Positions 1 through 7,814 of a stretch of DNA of 39,083 bases are shown here, one piece after another. The DNA is taken from the NCBI GenBank assembly GCA_019694155.1, contig JAIBCN010000208.1, positions 1 through 39,083 on the forward strand, given 5' to 3'. The DNA is from Vicinamibacteria bacterium (GTDB taxonomy: Bacteria; Acidobacteriota; Vicinamibacteria; Fen-336; JAGNNV01). A program made the position numbers and the translations under genes. Position 1 is the stretch's first letter, and each line of letters opens with the position of its first letter. The notes under the pieces are model-generated. The model was not told the origin of the DNA, made no database searches, and saw nothing but the letters and a program-made list of their open reading frames with translations.

Positions 1-509
1 AGGACGCCGAGAGTCACCCACACGTCGGAAAGGGTGTGCTTCGCGTCCGCCTGCAGCACGTCGCTGCCGAGCTCGCGGCCTCGCTTCGTTTCGAACCACA
101 CCACGAAGAGGTTGATGGCGAGGGTGATCAGCATGACCGCGAAGGAAGTGGTGGTGACCTCGACCTTCGGATGCACGCCCGTCCGGATGAAGGCGGCGAG
201 AGCGGCGATGGACCCGCTCACCACCCTCCACGCGGCGAGACACAGCAGGAGGCCGATGGCCGCGCTCGCGAAGGACTCGTACTTGTGGTGGCCGTAGGGA
301 TGATCCTCGTCGGGCGGCTTCGTGGCCGCCTTCATGGCGATCAATGCCACGATGTTCCCCGAGCCGTCGGTGAAGGAGTGGATGCCGTCCGCGAGCATGG
401 CGGTGGATCCGCTGATGAGGCCCCAGGCCGCCTTGGCCGCGGCCACGAGCAGGTTGAGGAAGAGGATCTGCCACAACACCCGACCGATGCCCTTCGCGCG
501 CGCCTGCAT
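1..509 (-). CDS. Cation diffusion facilitator (CDF) metal transporter, C-terminal part cut by window edge
   Basis: Inner-membrane antiporter of the CDF family, which exports divalent metals such as Zn, Fe, Co or Mn in exchange for protons. Only the first 169 residues lie in the window; the frame is open through base 1. The metal-site residues of the family (YiiP/FieF knowledge) are visible: the HxxxD of TM2 in ADGIHSFTDG (H44, D48), the cytoplasmic DEDHPYGHHKYE motif (D67-E78), and the TM5 HxxxD in ADAKHTLSDVW (H158, D162). The intervening segments are hydrophobic, as expected for TM1-TM5. The ATG at 509 is preceded on the minus strand by GGAGG five bases upstream. It is divergent from the GHMP kinase gene. 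Having H-D rather than D-D in TM2 fits the broad Zn/Mn-type subfamilies; metal specificity cannot be read from this fragment. Confidence 0.93.
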   Translation of the reverse strand, partial: MQARAKGIGRVLWQILFLNLLVAAAKAAWGLISGSTAMLADGIHSFTDGSGNIVALIAMKAATKPPDEDHPYGHHKYESFASAAIGLLLCLAAWRVVSGSIAALAAFIRTGVHPKVEVTTTSFAVMLITLAINLFVVWFETKRGRELGSDVLQADAKHTLSDVWVTLGV

Positions 510-633
510 GCTGACCTCCGGCTGACGATGTCGATTCAAATCGCCGCCCGGGGGCGATGATAGGCCTCCAGGGGCTCGCGGCCTGCTGGGACGCCGCCGC
601 GCGCGGCTAAGCTCGCGACGCCCGCGCCACGCC

Positions 634-1689
634 ATGACCGAGACCGAACGCCCCATCGCCGTGGTCGGAAGCACCGCGCCCATCCGCATCTGCGACAACG
701 GCTGCTGGACGGACACCTGGTTCGCGGGACACGGCCAGGTCTTCAACGTCGCCGTGCATCCTCACGCCGAGGTCCAGGTCGCGATCCACTCCCCTCGCGC
801 GTCCGGCCCGCGTCTGATGATCCACGCGGAGAACTTCGGAGAGCGGTACGAGGTGCGGCGCGAGGCGCCGCCCTGGGGCCCGCACCCTCTTCTGGAGGCG
901 GCGATCGCGTACATGAAGATCCCGCGCGACCTGAGGCTCGACGTCACCATTCACTCGGACGCTCCCGCGGGCGCGGGCACGGGCACCTCGGCCGCGGTCA
1001 CGGTGGCGCTCATCGGCGCTCTCGACGCCCTCACCCCGGGGCGGCTCACGCCCCACGAGGTGGCGAGCGCGGCGCAGCGTGTGGAGACCGAGATGCTCGG
1101 GCGCCAGTGCGGCATCCAGGACCAGCTCGCTTCCGCCTACGGAGGGATCAACTACATCGAGATGTTCGACTATCCGCACGCCTCGGTCTCGCCCGTTCTG
1201 GTTCCAGATGCCGTCCGCTGGGAGTTCGAGCGCCGCCTCGTGCTCATCTACCTCGGCCGGGCTCACGACTCCTCGGCCATTCACGAGCAGGTCATAAGCG
1301 TGCTGCAGGACGCGGGGCCCGATTCGCCTGCCATCGCCGATCTGCGCCGGAACGCGCCCCGCTCGCGCGATGCTCTCTATGCGGGCGACTTCGAGGCGCT
1401 GGGCCGGGCCATGACCGGGAGCACGGAGGCCCAGGCGAGGCTCCACTCCGCCCTCGTGGGCACGGAAGCGCGGCAGGTTATCGAGATCGCGAAGGCTCAC
1501 GGGGCGCTTGGGTGGAAGGTGAATGGCGCCGGAGGGGAGGGAGGCTCGCTCACCCTCTTGTGCGGGGAGAGTTCGGCGGGAAAGCGCGCCTTGATCCGCG
1601 AGATCGAGCAGTCGTCCCCCGACTTCAGGAGCATCCCTATCCAACTGAGTCGAAATGGTTTGCGTGTGTGGCGGCGGGAACTCGGCTGA
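634..1689 (+). CDS. GHMP-family sugar kinase (fucokinase / heptose-7-phosphate kinase-like)
   Basis: 351-aa cytoplasmic kinase of the GHMP fold, predicted to phosphorylate a sugar or sugar phosphate. Motif 1 near the N-terminus (APIRICDNGCWTDTWF) resembles the RIDxxGGWTDT signature of fucokinase-type and HddA-type kinases. Motif 2, the ATP loop, reads PAGAGTGTSAA around residues 110-120. Motif 3, GWKVNGAGGEGG around residue 290, is the glycine-rich C-terminal loop. The block GIQDQLASAYGGINYIE is the QDQxAAxYGG region shared with HddA-like D,D-heptose-7-phosphate kinases. Length is normal for the single-domain family (330-360 aa). No heptose or nucleotide-sugar gene is next to it, so the substrate is unresolved. 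The start has no clear ribosome-binding site. Confidence 0.88.
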   Translation: MTETERPIAVVGSTAPIRICDNGCWTDTWFAGHGQVFNVAVHPHAEVQVAIHSPRASGPRLMIHAENFGERYEVRREAPPWGPHPLLEAAIAYMKIPRDLRLDVTIHSDAPAGAGTGTSAAVTVALIGALDALTPGRLTPHEVASAAQRVETEMLGRQCGIQDQLASAYGGINYIEMFDYPHASVSPVLVPDAVRWEFERRLVLIYLGRAHDSSAIHEQVISVLQDAGPDSPAIADLRRNAPRSRDALYAGDFEALGRAMTGSTEAQARLHSALVGTEARQVIEIAKAHGALGWKVNGAGGEGGSLTLLCGESSAGKRALIREIEQSSPDFRSIPIQLSRNGLRVWRRELG

Positions 1690-1773
1690 GGCGTCCTCGG
1701 TGACTTCGGGCACGTTCCATCGAGGCGCTTTGGAACCCCCCGCCCGGCCCCTCCCGTATACCCCGAAGCAACC

Positions 1774-2019
1774 ATGACCGAGCTGAAGATTTCCTACTTG
1801 AGCAACCACCCTCCCGGTCCGGAGGACACGACCGCGCAGTTCGCGAGGCCCGCCTGGGCCCTGCGTCCGAGCAGCCTGAGCGATTCCACGCCGCACGTCA
1901 CCACCGCCGAACTGCGGCGTCCGGTGTTTAGGACCTCAGATTCGACGCCGAGCATTTCGACGGCCGACCTCCAGCGCCCGCGCTGGGCGCGGAGCGGCGG
2001 GGACGAGCGCGTCGCCTAG
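1774..2019 (+). CDS. Small protein with three internal repeats, unknown function
   Basis: 81-aa protein with no family I recognise. It has no signal peptide, membrane segment or cysteine. Three imperfect copies of a ten-residue motif, (S/T)TAx(F/L)xRPx(W/F), are visible: T19-W28 (TTAQFARPAW), T43-F52 (TTAELRRPVF) and S62-W71 (STADLQRPRW). The last two are each preceded by SDSTP with an exact 19-residue period. Codon third positions are G/C-rich like the neighbours, which supports coding. It lies 84 bases after the kinase gene and faces the convergent STAS gene. The repeats look like short linear binding motifs or tandem processed peptides; either is inference. No strong ribosome-binding site is visible before the ATG. 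Confidence 0.6.
   Translation: MTELKISYLSNHPPGPEDTTAQFARPAWALRPSSLSDSTPHVTTAELRRPVFRTSDSTPSISTADLQRPRWARSGGDERVA
1828..1986 (+). repeat. Three imperfect coding repeats (Arg-Pro-aromatic motif)
   Basis: The motif is encoded at 1828-1857, 1900-1929 and 1957-1986. Units 2 and 3 lie in 19-codon repeats beginning SDSTP. The codons differ between units while the residues TA, RP and the aromatic are kept, which suggests selection on the peptide rather than a fresh DNA duplication. Confidence 0.65.
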
Positions 2020-2059
2020 CCGGGCGGGGGAGCGGAGCCTCTGGAAGAAGAGCGAAGGC

Positions 2060-2404
2060 TCAGGCGGCTTCGAAGCTGCGGAGGGCTTCCGCCTCCGACT
2101 CGAACGTCTCGAAGATGGTCAGGAGCTTCGCGATGCTCAGGAGATCGTGCACCTTGCGGGTCAGGTCGAAAAGGACCACGCGCCCGCCGCGCTTGTTCAC
2201 GGCCACGAAGCTGCGCACGAGTTCGCTCAGGCCGGCGGAGTCGAGATAGGGCACTTCGCCCATGTTCAGCACGATCTTCTTCCCGCCCGTCTCCAGCACG
2301 GAGGCGATGGCCCCGCGCAGTTCGACGTCGCCGTCCTCGAACATGATGTTGCCCTGGAGATCGATGATCGTGATGTCGCCCACCCTGCGTTGCCCGATGT
2401 TCAT
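2060..2404 (-). CDS. STAS-domain anti-sigma factor antagonist-like protein
   Basis: 114-aa single-domain cytoplasmic protein of the SpoIIAA/RsbV type. The STAS core is clear: an opening strand pair (GDITIIDLQGNI), a KKIVLNMGEVPYLDSAGLSEL segment (residues 42-62) carrying the conserved phosphorylatable serine S56 in DSAGL, and the later GGRVVLFDLTRKV strand. In known systems the unphosphorylated protein binds an anti-sigma kinase and frees a sigma factor or other partner. No kinase, phosphatase or sigma gene is adjacent, so its partner is encoded elsewhere. It is divergent from the tricorn-like gene, with 81 bases between start codons. A TATATT-like box lies at 2414-2419 on the minus strand, close to the start codon. 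Confidence 0.88.
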   Translation of the reverse strand: MNIGQRRVGDITIIDLQGNIMFEDGDVELRGAIASVLETGGKKIVLNMGEVPYLDSAGLSELVRSFVAVNKRGGRVVLFDLTRKVHDLLSIAKLLTIFETFESEAEALRSFEAA

Positions 2405-2485
2405 TGGACCGCGGAATATACCTTCGCGGGTTCAATGATCCCGCGCCTCGCGCGGCGCGGCGGAGGCGGGGGTAATCTCGTCCAC

Positions 2486-5400
2486 ATGAAGACTTCCAGC
2501 CTGGCCGCCGCTCTTCTGACCCTCGCTTCCATCGAGGCCGCCGCCCAGACCGCGGGTGCGACCCGCCTTCTGAGGCAGCCCACGGTGAGCGCGTCGCACA
2601 TCGCCTTCGCCTACGCGAACAACATCTGGACGGTGGAGCGCGGCGGCGGCATGGCGCGGCGTCTCACCACGTTTCAGGGCCAGACCCTGAACCCGCGTTT
2701 CTCGCCCGACGGGAAATGGATCGCCTTCAGCGCCGAGTACGCCGGGAATCTCGACGTGTACGTGGTCGCCTCCGAAGGCGGCGAGCCGAAGCGGCTCACC
2801 TGGCATCCAGGCGCCGACACCGTGCAGGGCTGGACGCACGACGGCGCGGCCGTCGTCTTCGCCTCCGCGCGCGCCACCGCCGCCCCCACCGCGGCGCCCC
2901 GCTTCTGGACGGTGCCCGCGAAGGGCGGCGTCGAGACGCCCATGGCTTTGCCCCGCGCCTACCAGGGCCGCATCTCCGCGGACGGCAGCCGCATCGCGTA
3001 TCGCGTCAACAACTCGTGGGATGACGAGCGGCGCAACTACCGCGGCGGCCAGAACCGCCCCATCTGGATCGTGGACCTCAAAACCTACGATCTGGTGACG
3101 CCGCCCTGGACCGACTCGAAAGACATCGAGCCCGTGTGGGTGGGGGATTCCGTCTACTTCCTCTCCGACCGCGACGGTGTCTCGAACGTGTGGTCGTACG
3201 ACCTCGGCTCCAGGAAGCTCGCGCAGATCACGAAGTTCACCGACTACGACGTGAAGACCCTCGACGGCCGGGCGGACGCGGTGGTGTTCGAGCAGGCGGG
3301 CTACATCCACGAACTCGACCCGAAGACGGGCCGCGAGCACATCGTGAATATCAAGGCCGTGGGCGACTTCCCCTGGATGATGCCCCGCTGGGAGGACGTG
3401 ACCGGCCGCATCGCGAACATCGCCTTGTCTCCCACGGGCAAGCGCGTGGTGGCGGAGGCGCGCGGGGAGATCTTCACCATTCCCGCGGAGAAGGGCGACA
3501 TCCGGAACCTCACGCACTCGGCGGGAGTGGCCGAGCGCGAGCCCGCGTGGTCGCGCGACGGCAAGTGGGTGTCGTACTTCTCCGATCGCTCGGGTGAGTA
3601 CGCCCTCGTCATCGAGGCTCAGGACGGCATCGCCGCTCCCCGCGAGATTCCCATCCGCAACGCGAAGCACTACTACACGCCCTCCTGGTCGCCCGATTCG
3701 AAGAAGATCCTCTTCACCGACACCGACTTCAACGTGTGGGTCATGGACGTCGCGAGCGGCCAGCCGAAGCTCCTCGGCAACGATCCCTGGGCGGTGCCCG
3801 CCCGTACCCTCAACCCGACCTGGAGCCCCGATTCGAAGTGGGTGGCCTATGCCTCGCGCCTCAACACCCTGTACCGCGCGATCTTCGTGGCGAACGTGGA
3901 GACGGGCGAGAGGAAGCAGATCACGGACGGCCTCGCCGATGCCATGTTCCCGGTGTGGGATCCGAACGGAAAGTACCTGTGGTTCCTCGCCTCCACCGAC
4001 TTCGGCCTGAAGTCGCAGTGGCTCGACATGACCTCGTACGACCGCGAGGAGAACTTCGGCCTGTATCTCGCCGTGCTCAGGAAAGGCGAGGCCTCCCCTC
4101 TGCTCCCCGAGAGCGACGAAGACAAGGGCGCGCCCGTGGACGCGCCGAAGGCCGCGGCATCGCCCTCTGCCTCGCTCGAGGCTTCGCCTTCCCCTTCGCC
4201 CGCGGCGGAGAAGGCGGGCGCGCCGGTCAACGTGGTCATCGATTTCGACGGGCTGCAGCAGCGGATCATCTCGGTATCGGGCGTTCCCGAGCGTCAGTAC
4301 TCGGACCTGCGCGTCGGGCTTTCGGGGCACGTCTACTATCTGCAGGCGCCCGATGCGGGGAGCGGCGCGCGGGGGAGCACCCTGCATCGGTACAAGCTCT
4401 CCGATCGGAAGACCGCGGTGTTCGTGAGCGGCGTCGCCGAGTATGACCTGAGCGCGGACGGGAAGAAGCTCCTCTACCGCACGCCCGCTCCTCAGGGCGG
4501 GCCGGGGGCGCCTTCGGGCCCGGAGAGCCGGCCCTCGCTGTTCCTCGTCGACGCCGACAAGACCCCGCCCACCGCGGGCCAGGGCAAGCTCGACGCCACG
4601 TTGCGGATGAACGTCGACCCCAGGGCCGAGTTCACCCAGATGTTCAACGAGGGGTGGCGAAACCAGCGCGACTACCTCTACGTCCCGAATCTCCACGGCG
4701 CGGACTGGCCGAAGGTGAAGGAGATGTACGCGGCTCTGCTGCCCTTCGCCATGCATCGCGCCGACCTCACGTACCTGATCGACATGATGGGCGCGGAGAT
4801 CGCGATCGGCCACTCCTACGTGCGCGGCGGCGCCCTGCCGGAGATTCCGCCCTCGCCGGGGGGCCTTCTGGGCGCCGACTTCTCCATCGAGAGCAACCGC
4901 TACCGGATCACGCGGATCTACGACAACGAGAGCTGGAACCCCGATCTGAAAGCGCCTCTCGCCGCTCCCGGCGTGAATGTCTCGGTGGGTGACTACATCC
5001 TCGCCGTGAACGGGATGGACCTCGTCGCCCCCGACAACATCCATCGTCTGCTCGACGGCGCCGCCAACCGTCAGACCGTGCTCACCGTGAACAGCCAGCC
5101 TTCGATGACGGGGGCGCGCCAGATCACCGTGGTGCCCGTGCCGAACGAGCAGGGCCTGCGCACGCGCGCCTGGGTGGAAGCGAACCGGCGCCTTGTCGAC
5201 AAGCTCTCCGACGGGCAGCTTGCCTACGTGTACGTGCCTAACACCGGGCAGCCGGGTTACACGAGCTTCAACCGCTACTACTTCGCCCAGCAGGACAGGA
5301 AGGGTGCCATCATCGACGAGCGGTTCAACGGGGGCGGCTCGGCCGCCGACTACATCATCGACGTCCTCCAGCGCGACTTCGACGGCTACTTCAACAACGT

Positions 5401-5845
5401 CGCGGGCGACCGCGTGCCCTTCACCTCTCCCGCGGCGGGGATCTGGGGGCCGAAGGTGATGATCATCAATGAAATGGCGGGCTCGGGCGGCGACTTGATG
5501 CCTTACATGTTCAAGCGACGCAAACTCGGCCCCCTCGTGGGCAAGCGCACCTGGGGCGGCCTCGTCCACACCGCCGACTCGCCGACTCTTCTCGACGGCG
5601 GCACCATGATCGCGCCGCGCGGCGGCTTCTTCACCCGCGACGGGAAGTGGGCGGTGGAGAACGAGGGCATCGCGCCCGACATCGACATCGAGAACTTCCC
5701 GAAGGACGTCATCGCGGGTCGCGATCCCCAGCTCGAGCGCGCCGTTCAGGAAGCGCTCAGGATGCTGAAGGAAAAGCCGGTGGACCGGCTGATGAAGGAG
5801 CCCGCGCCGCCCACCTGGGGCAGGCGCAAGATCGGCGAGTTGTGA
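2486..5845 (+). CDS. Secreted tricorn-type S41 peptidase
   Basis: 1119-aa protein with an N-terminal signal peptide (MKTSSLAAALLTLASIEAAAQ), so a periplasmic or secreted relative of the archaeal tricorn protease, which trims oligopeptides. Residues about 30-550 form the beta-propeller region (repeated 'SPDGKWIAFSA', 'SPDSKKILF' blades). Residues about 551-577 are an Ala/Pro/Ser linker. A second propeller-like stretch is followed by the mixed domain with GHSYV (H776, aligning with tricorn His746), a PDZ domain (about 795-890) and the S41 core. The core has FNGGG, the nucleophile in EMAGSGGD (S1000), TWGG and VENEGIAPDI (E1058). Length matches the family (about 1050-1150). The ATG at 2486 is chosen for the signal peptide; the frame is open upstream. 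The Ser beside the catalytic His in archaeal tricorn is Gly775 here. Confidence 0.93.
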   Translation: MKTSSLAAALLTLASIEAAAQTAGATRLLRQPTVSASHIAFAYANNIWTVERGGGMARRLTTFQGQTLNPRFSPDGKWIAFSAEYAGNLDVYVVASEGGEPKRLTWHPGADTVQGWTHDGAAVVFASARATAAPTAAPRFWTVPAKGGVETPMALPRAYQGRISADGSRIAYRVNNSWDDERRNYRGGQNRPIWIVDLKTYDLVTPPWTDSKDIEPVWVGDSVYFLSDRDGVSNVWSYDLGSRKLAQITKFTDYDVKTLDGRADAVVFEQAGYIHELDPKTGREHIVNIKAVGDFPWMMPRWEDVTGRIANIALSPTGKRVVAEARGEIFTIPAEKGDIRNLTHSAGVAEREPAWSRDGKWVSYFSDRSGEYALVIEAQDGIAAPREIPIRNAKHYYTPSWSPDSKKILFTDTDFNVWVMDVASGQPKLLGNDPWAVPARTLNPTWSPDSKWVAYASRLNTLYRAIFVANVETGERKQITDGLADAMFPVWDPNGKYLWFLASTDFGLKSQWLDMTSYDREENFGLYLAVLRKGEASPLLPESDEDKGAPVDAPKAAASPSASLEASPSPSPAAEKAGAPVNVVIDFDGLQQRIISVSGVPERQYSDLRVGLSGHVYYLQAPDAGSGARGSTLHRYKLSDRKTAVFVSGVAEYDLSADGKKLLYRTPAPQGGPGAPSGPESRPSLFLVDADKTPPTAGQGKLDATLRMNVDPRAEFTQMFNEGWRNQRDYLYVPNLHGADWPKVKEMYAALLPFAMHRADLTYLIDMMGAEIAIGHSYVRGGALPEIPPSPGGLLGADFSIESNRYRITRIYDNESWNPDLKAPLAAPGVNVSVGDYILAVNGMDLVAPDNIHRLLDGAANRQTVLTVNSQPSMTGARQITVVPVPNEQGLRTRAWVEANRRLVDKLSDGQLAYVYVPNTGQPGYTSFNRYYFAQQDRKGAIIDERFNGGGSAADYIIDVLQRDFDGYFNNVAGDRVPFTSPAAGIWGPKVMIINEMAGSGGDLMPYMFKRRKLGPLVGKRTWGGLVHTADSPTLLDGGTMIAPRGGFFTRDGKWAVENEGIAPDIDIENFPKDVIAGRDPQLERAVQEALRMLKEKPVDRLMKEPAPPTWGRRKIGEL

Positions 5846-5908
5846 CAATCGGGCGGGTGTCACACTCCGCGCGGCCGGAACAGGCCGCTCGCGCAAGTGT
5901 CACATTCC
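5841..5908 (+). promoter_or_regulatory. Repeated TGTCACA boxes upstream of the outer-membrane protein gene
   Basis: Two direct copies of GTGTCACA(C/T)TCC start at 5857 and 5897 (11 of 12 bases identical, 40 bp apart, about four helical turns). An inverted TGTGACA at 5841-5847 overlaps the tricorn stop codon and pairs with the first box. TGTCACA is the -35 motif described for ECF41-type sigma factors, but the matching CGTC -10 at 16 bp is absent here. A regulator-binding array or promoter is therefore inference. Confidence 0.3.
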
Positions 5909-5990
5909 CGCCGGCGAGATGGGCGACCCGTTCGTAGGTTCTTTCTCAACCGGCCGCAGTTTCGCGGTCGCAGAGAAATGGAGAACGACA

Positions 5991-6527
5991 ATGGGAAATC
6001 ACAAGGGCATCACCCGGAACGTGGGTCTCGCAACCCTGGCGCTGGCTTTCATGACCATGAGCCGCGACGCGAGCGCGATCGAGCGCAAGGGGTTCATCAT
6101 CGGCGTGGGGGTCGGCGGCGGCAGCATGGGCTGCGATGGCTGCAAGTCCACCTCGGGAGTCGCCGCGGCGTTTCACGTGGGCGGGATGCTGACCGAGAAG
6201 GTGGCGCTCGTCCTCGACAGCTCGGGCATCAGCCGCAGCGAAGACGGGGGGACGCTCTCCTCGGTGGTCGCCGGCCCGGCCGTGCAGTTCTGGCACTCGC
6301 CGCGGGTGTGGGTCAAAGGAGGTGTGGGGGGCGGGTTCCTTCAAGCTTCCTACGACAAAGTCACCGTGACCTCGGATGCCGGACTCGGGTTCATGGGCGG
6401 CCTCGGCGTCGATGTGCTGCAGAAGAAGAAGTTCACGATCGACCTGCAGTTCCGTGTCACCACAGCGAAGATCGAAGGTGACCGGTACAACAACGTCTTC
6501 GGGCTGGTGGGATTCAACTTCTACTGA
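5991..6527 (+). CDS. Small outer-membrane beta-barrel protein
   Basis: 178-aa protein with an N-terminal signal sequence (residues about 1-29, ending MSRDASA). It then shows alternating glycine/aromatic beta strands typical of an 8-strand barrel such as the OmpW/OmpX-type fold. The C-terminus is GLVGFNFY, ending in an aromatic residue as BAM-assembled proteins do. A CDGC pair lies early in the mature protein. The ATG at 5991 is preferred over the upstream in-frame ATG at 5919 because it begins the signal peptide and follows a purine-rich GGAGAACGAC. The gene is single: boxes at 5841-5908 precede it and a hairpin terminator follows directly. Ligand or role unknown; a structural or stress-related porin is possible. 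Confidence 0.72.
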   Translation: MGNHKGITRNVGLATLALAFMTMSRDASAIERKGFIIGVGVGGGSMGCDGCKSTSGVAAAFHVGGMLTEKVALVLDSSGISRSEDGGTLSSVVAGPAVQFWHSPRVWVKGGVGGGFLQASYDKVTVTSDAGLGFMGGLGVDVLQKKKFTIDLQFRVTTAKIEGDRYNNVFGLVGFNFY

Positions 6528-6546
6528 CCGCGAGCGACATGCCGGG

Positions 6547-6582
6547 GAGGGGCGGATCATCCGGAGGTCCGCCCCTCGTTTG
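6547..6582 (+). terminator. Rho-independent-type terminator
   Basis: Perfect 10-bp stem: GAGGGGCGGA at 6547-6556 and its complement at 6568-6577, with an 11-base loop, followed by GTTTGT. It begins 19 bases after the stop codon of the outer-membrane protein gene. The T tract is short. Confidence 0.75.
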
Positions 6583-6755
6583 TCCGGGGACCGGCGACTA
6601 CCGCTTCGGCCGACGCGAGGGCCCTGAGGGGTCCGAGCCGCTTCCCCATCGCGGCCCCGCAAGATTCACTGGCAGACCGTTTGCGTGTCGCTCGCCCTCT
6701 TCAAGCGCCCCCCTGGTCGCCGGCTGATCGCCGCGTGCCCGCGGTAGCATTCCCC

Positions 6756-7724
6756 ATGGGTTGTGCCTGCGTCCGCCTCCCGCGCTCGGCCGACTGGAGC
6801 TGCCTGCAGGGCGCCCCGCCCGACCCGGCCGAGGCCCGCGCGGCCGGTTTCAGCGTGAGACGCATGCGCTGTCGCTACACCGACCTCTGCTGGGAGATCG
6901 GCCTGACGATGGACCGCGAACTGGCGCCCCACGCGACGATCGCCGCCGAGAGCCTCAACGCGCTGCTGGACCTCGTCGACCGTGGCGCCATCGTGGCTGC
7001 CGATGCGGAGCTGGGACACGCGGCGGCGCGCTGCGGACGCCCGGACATCGTGGTCGAGCGGCTGCGGTCGGTGCTTCGACGCGAAGGGCCGACGAGCGAG
7101 CACCGCTACGCGTGGATCCGGGCGTGCCGAACGCTCGGCCTGTGGGACGAGTCGGCGCGGTTCCTGGACACGGCGCTGGCCGACCCGCGCCATGATGCCT
7201 TCGACCTCGAGAGCTGGATTCTCGCTCGCGCCCAGCTCGGGCGCCTCGACGCCTCCGTCCTCGAGCAGCTGCGCGCCGAACCGCCGCGCTACGCTCGCGT
7301 CCTCGAGCGGGCGCACTGGCCGCTGCCAATGCACTCCACCGGCGAGCCGGACGCATTCAGCGCCTTCGCCCCCTTGCTCCTGCGCTTCGACCCCAGAGGG
7401 GGCCTCGACCTCCTGCGCGAGTTCTCCCGGACCTACGACCTGAGCCTGCAGCTGCCCTTCGCCTGGGCTTTCCTGGCGCAAGCGCAGCGGCTCGACGCGA
7501 GTGCCGCGATCGATCTCGTCCTCGAGCGTTGCCGGCATCTGCAGCGCTACGCCGCCGCGCCCTGGGAAGCTGGCTGGCAGCCGCTCCTCTGGTACCTCTT
7601 GCCGGTCGAGCACCACGAGGCGGCGGCGGACGTGCTGGTGATGGCAGGTGCTCGCTCTCGGGCGGCCGTGCTGTGCCATGCGATGGAGGCCGTGCAGCGA
7701 CTCACCACGCCGGCCGCTGCCTAG
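6756..7724 (+). CDS. Hypothetical alpha-helical protein (TPR-like?)
   Basis: 322-aa protein that I do not recognise. No signal peptide, membrane segment or catalytic motif stands out. From about residue 60 onward it is a series of amphipathic helices rich in Ala, Leu, Arg and Trp (for example AWIRACRTLGLWDESARFLDTALADPRHDAFDLESWILARAQLG in pieces of about 34 residues), which suggests a TPR or other helical-repeat scaffold. The N-terminal 40 residues hold several cysteines (C3 and C5 in MGCAC, then WSCLQG, RRMRCRYTDLCW). The ATG at 6756 is preferred because upstream codons look non-coding; the frame is open back to 6681. The opposite strand is also open but yields an Arg-rich, low-complexity product and is taken as a shadow. 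Neighbours give no functional hint. Confidence 0.6.
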   Translation: MGCACVRLPRSADWSCLQGAPPDPAEARAAGFSVRRMRCRYTDLCWEIGLTMDRELAPHATIAAESLNALLDLVDRGAIVAADAELGHAAARCGRPDIVVERLRSVLRREGPTSEHRYAWIRACRTLGLWDESARFLDTALADPRHDAFDLESWILARAQLGRLDASVLEQLRAEPPRYARVLERAHWPLPMHSTGEPDAFSAFAPLLLRFDPRGGLDLLREFSRTYDLSLQLPFAWAFLAQAQRLDASAAIDLVLERCRHLQRYAAAPWEAGWQPLLWYLLPVEHHEAAADVLVMAGARSRAAVLCHAMEAVQRLTTPAAA

Positions 7725-7814
7725 GAGCGGCGAGGCTCCCGGGGCCCGGCCTGGCATCGCCCGTCGGTAGTTGCGGCGTCGCCGATCGCGCCCGAGCCCC
7801 CGCCGCCCGCTGGG

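Noticed and set aside
607..1896. Minus-strand open frame opposite the GHMP kinase and small repeat protein
   Set aside because: No motifs and Arg-rich; the kinase motifs are on the plus strand.
2432..5896. Very long open frame on the minus strand (over 1,100 codons)
   Set aside because: It lies antisense to the tricorn-like gene, gives an Arg/Val/His-rich product without family motifs, and is explained by the G/C third positions of the real gene.
6666..7757. Minus-strand alternative to the 322-aa hypothetical gene
   Set aside because: Similar length, but Arg/Gly/Pro-rich with an implausible N-terminus; plus-strand codon pattern is better. The choice is less certain than for other shadows.
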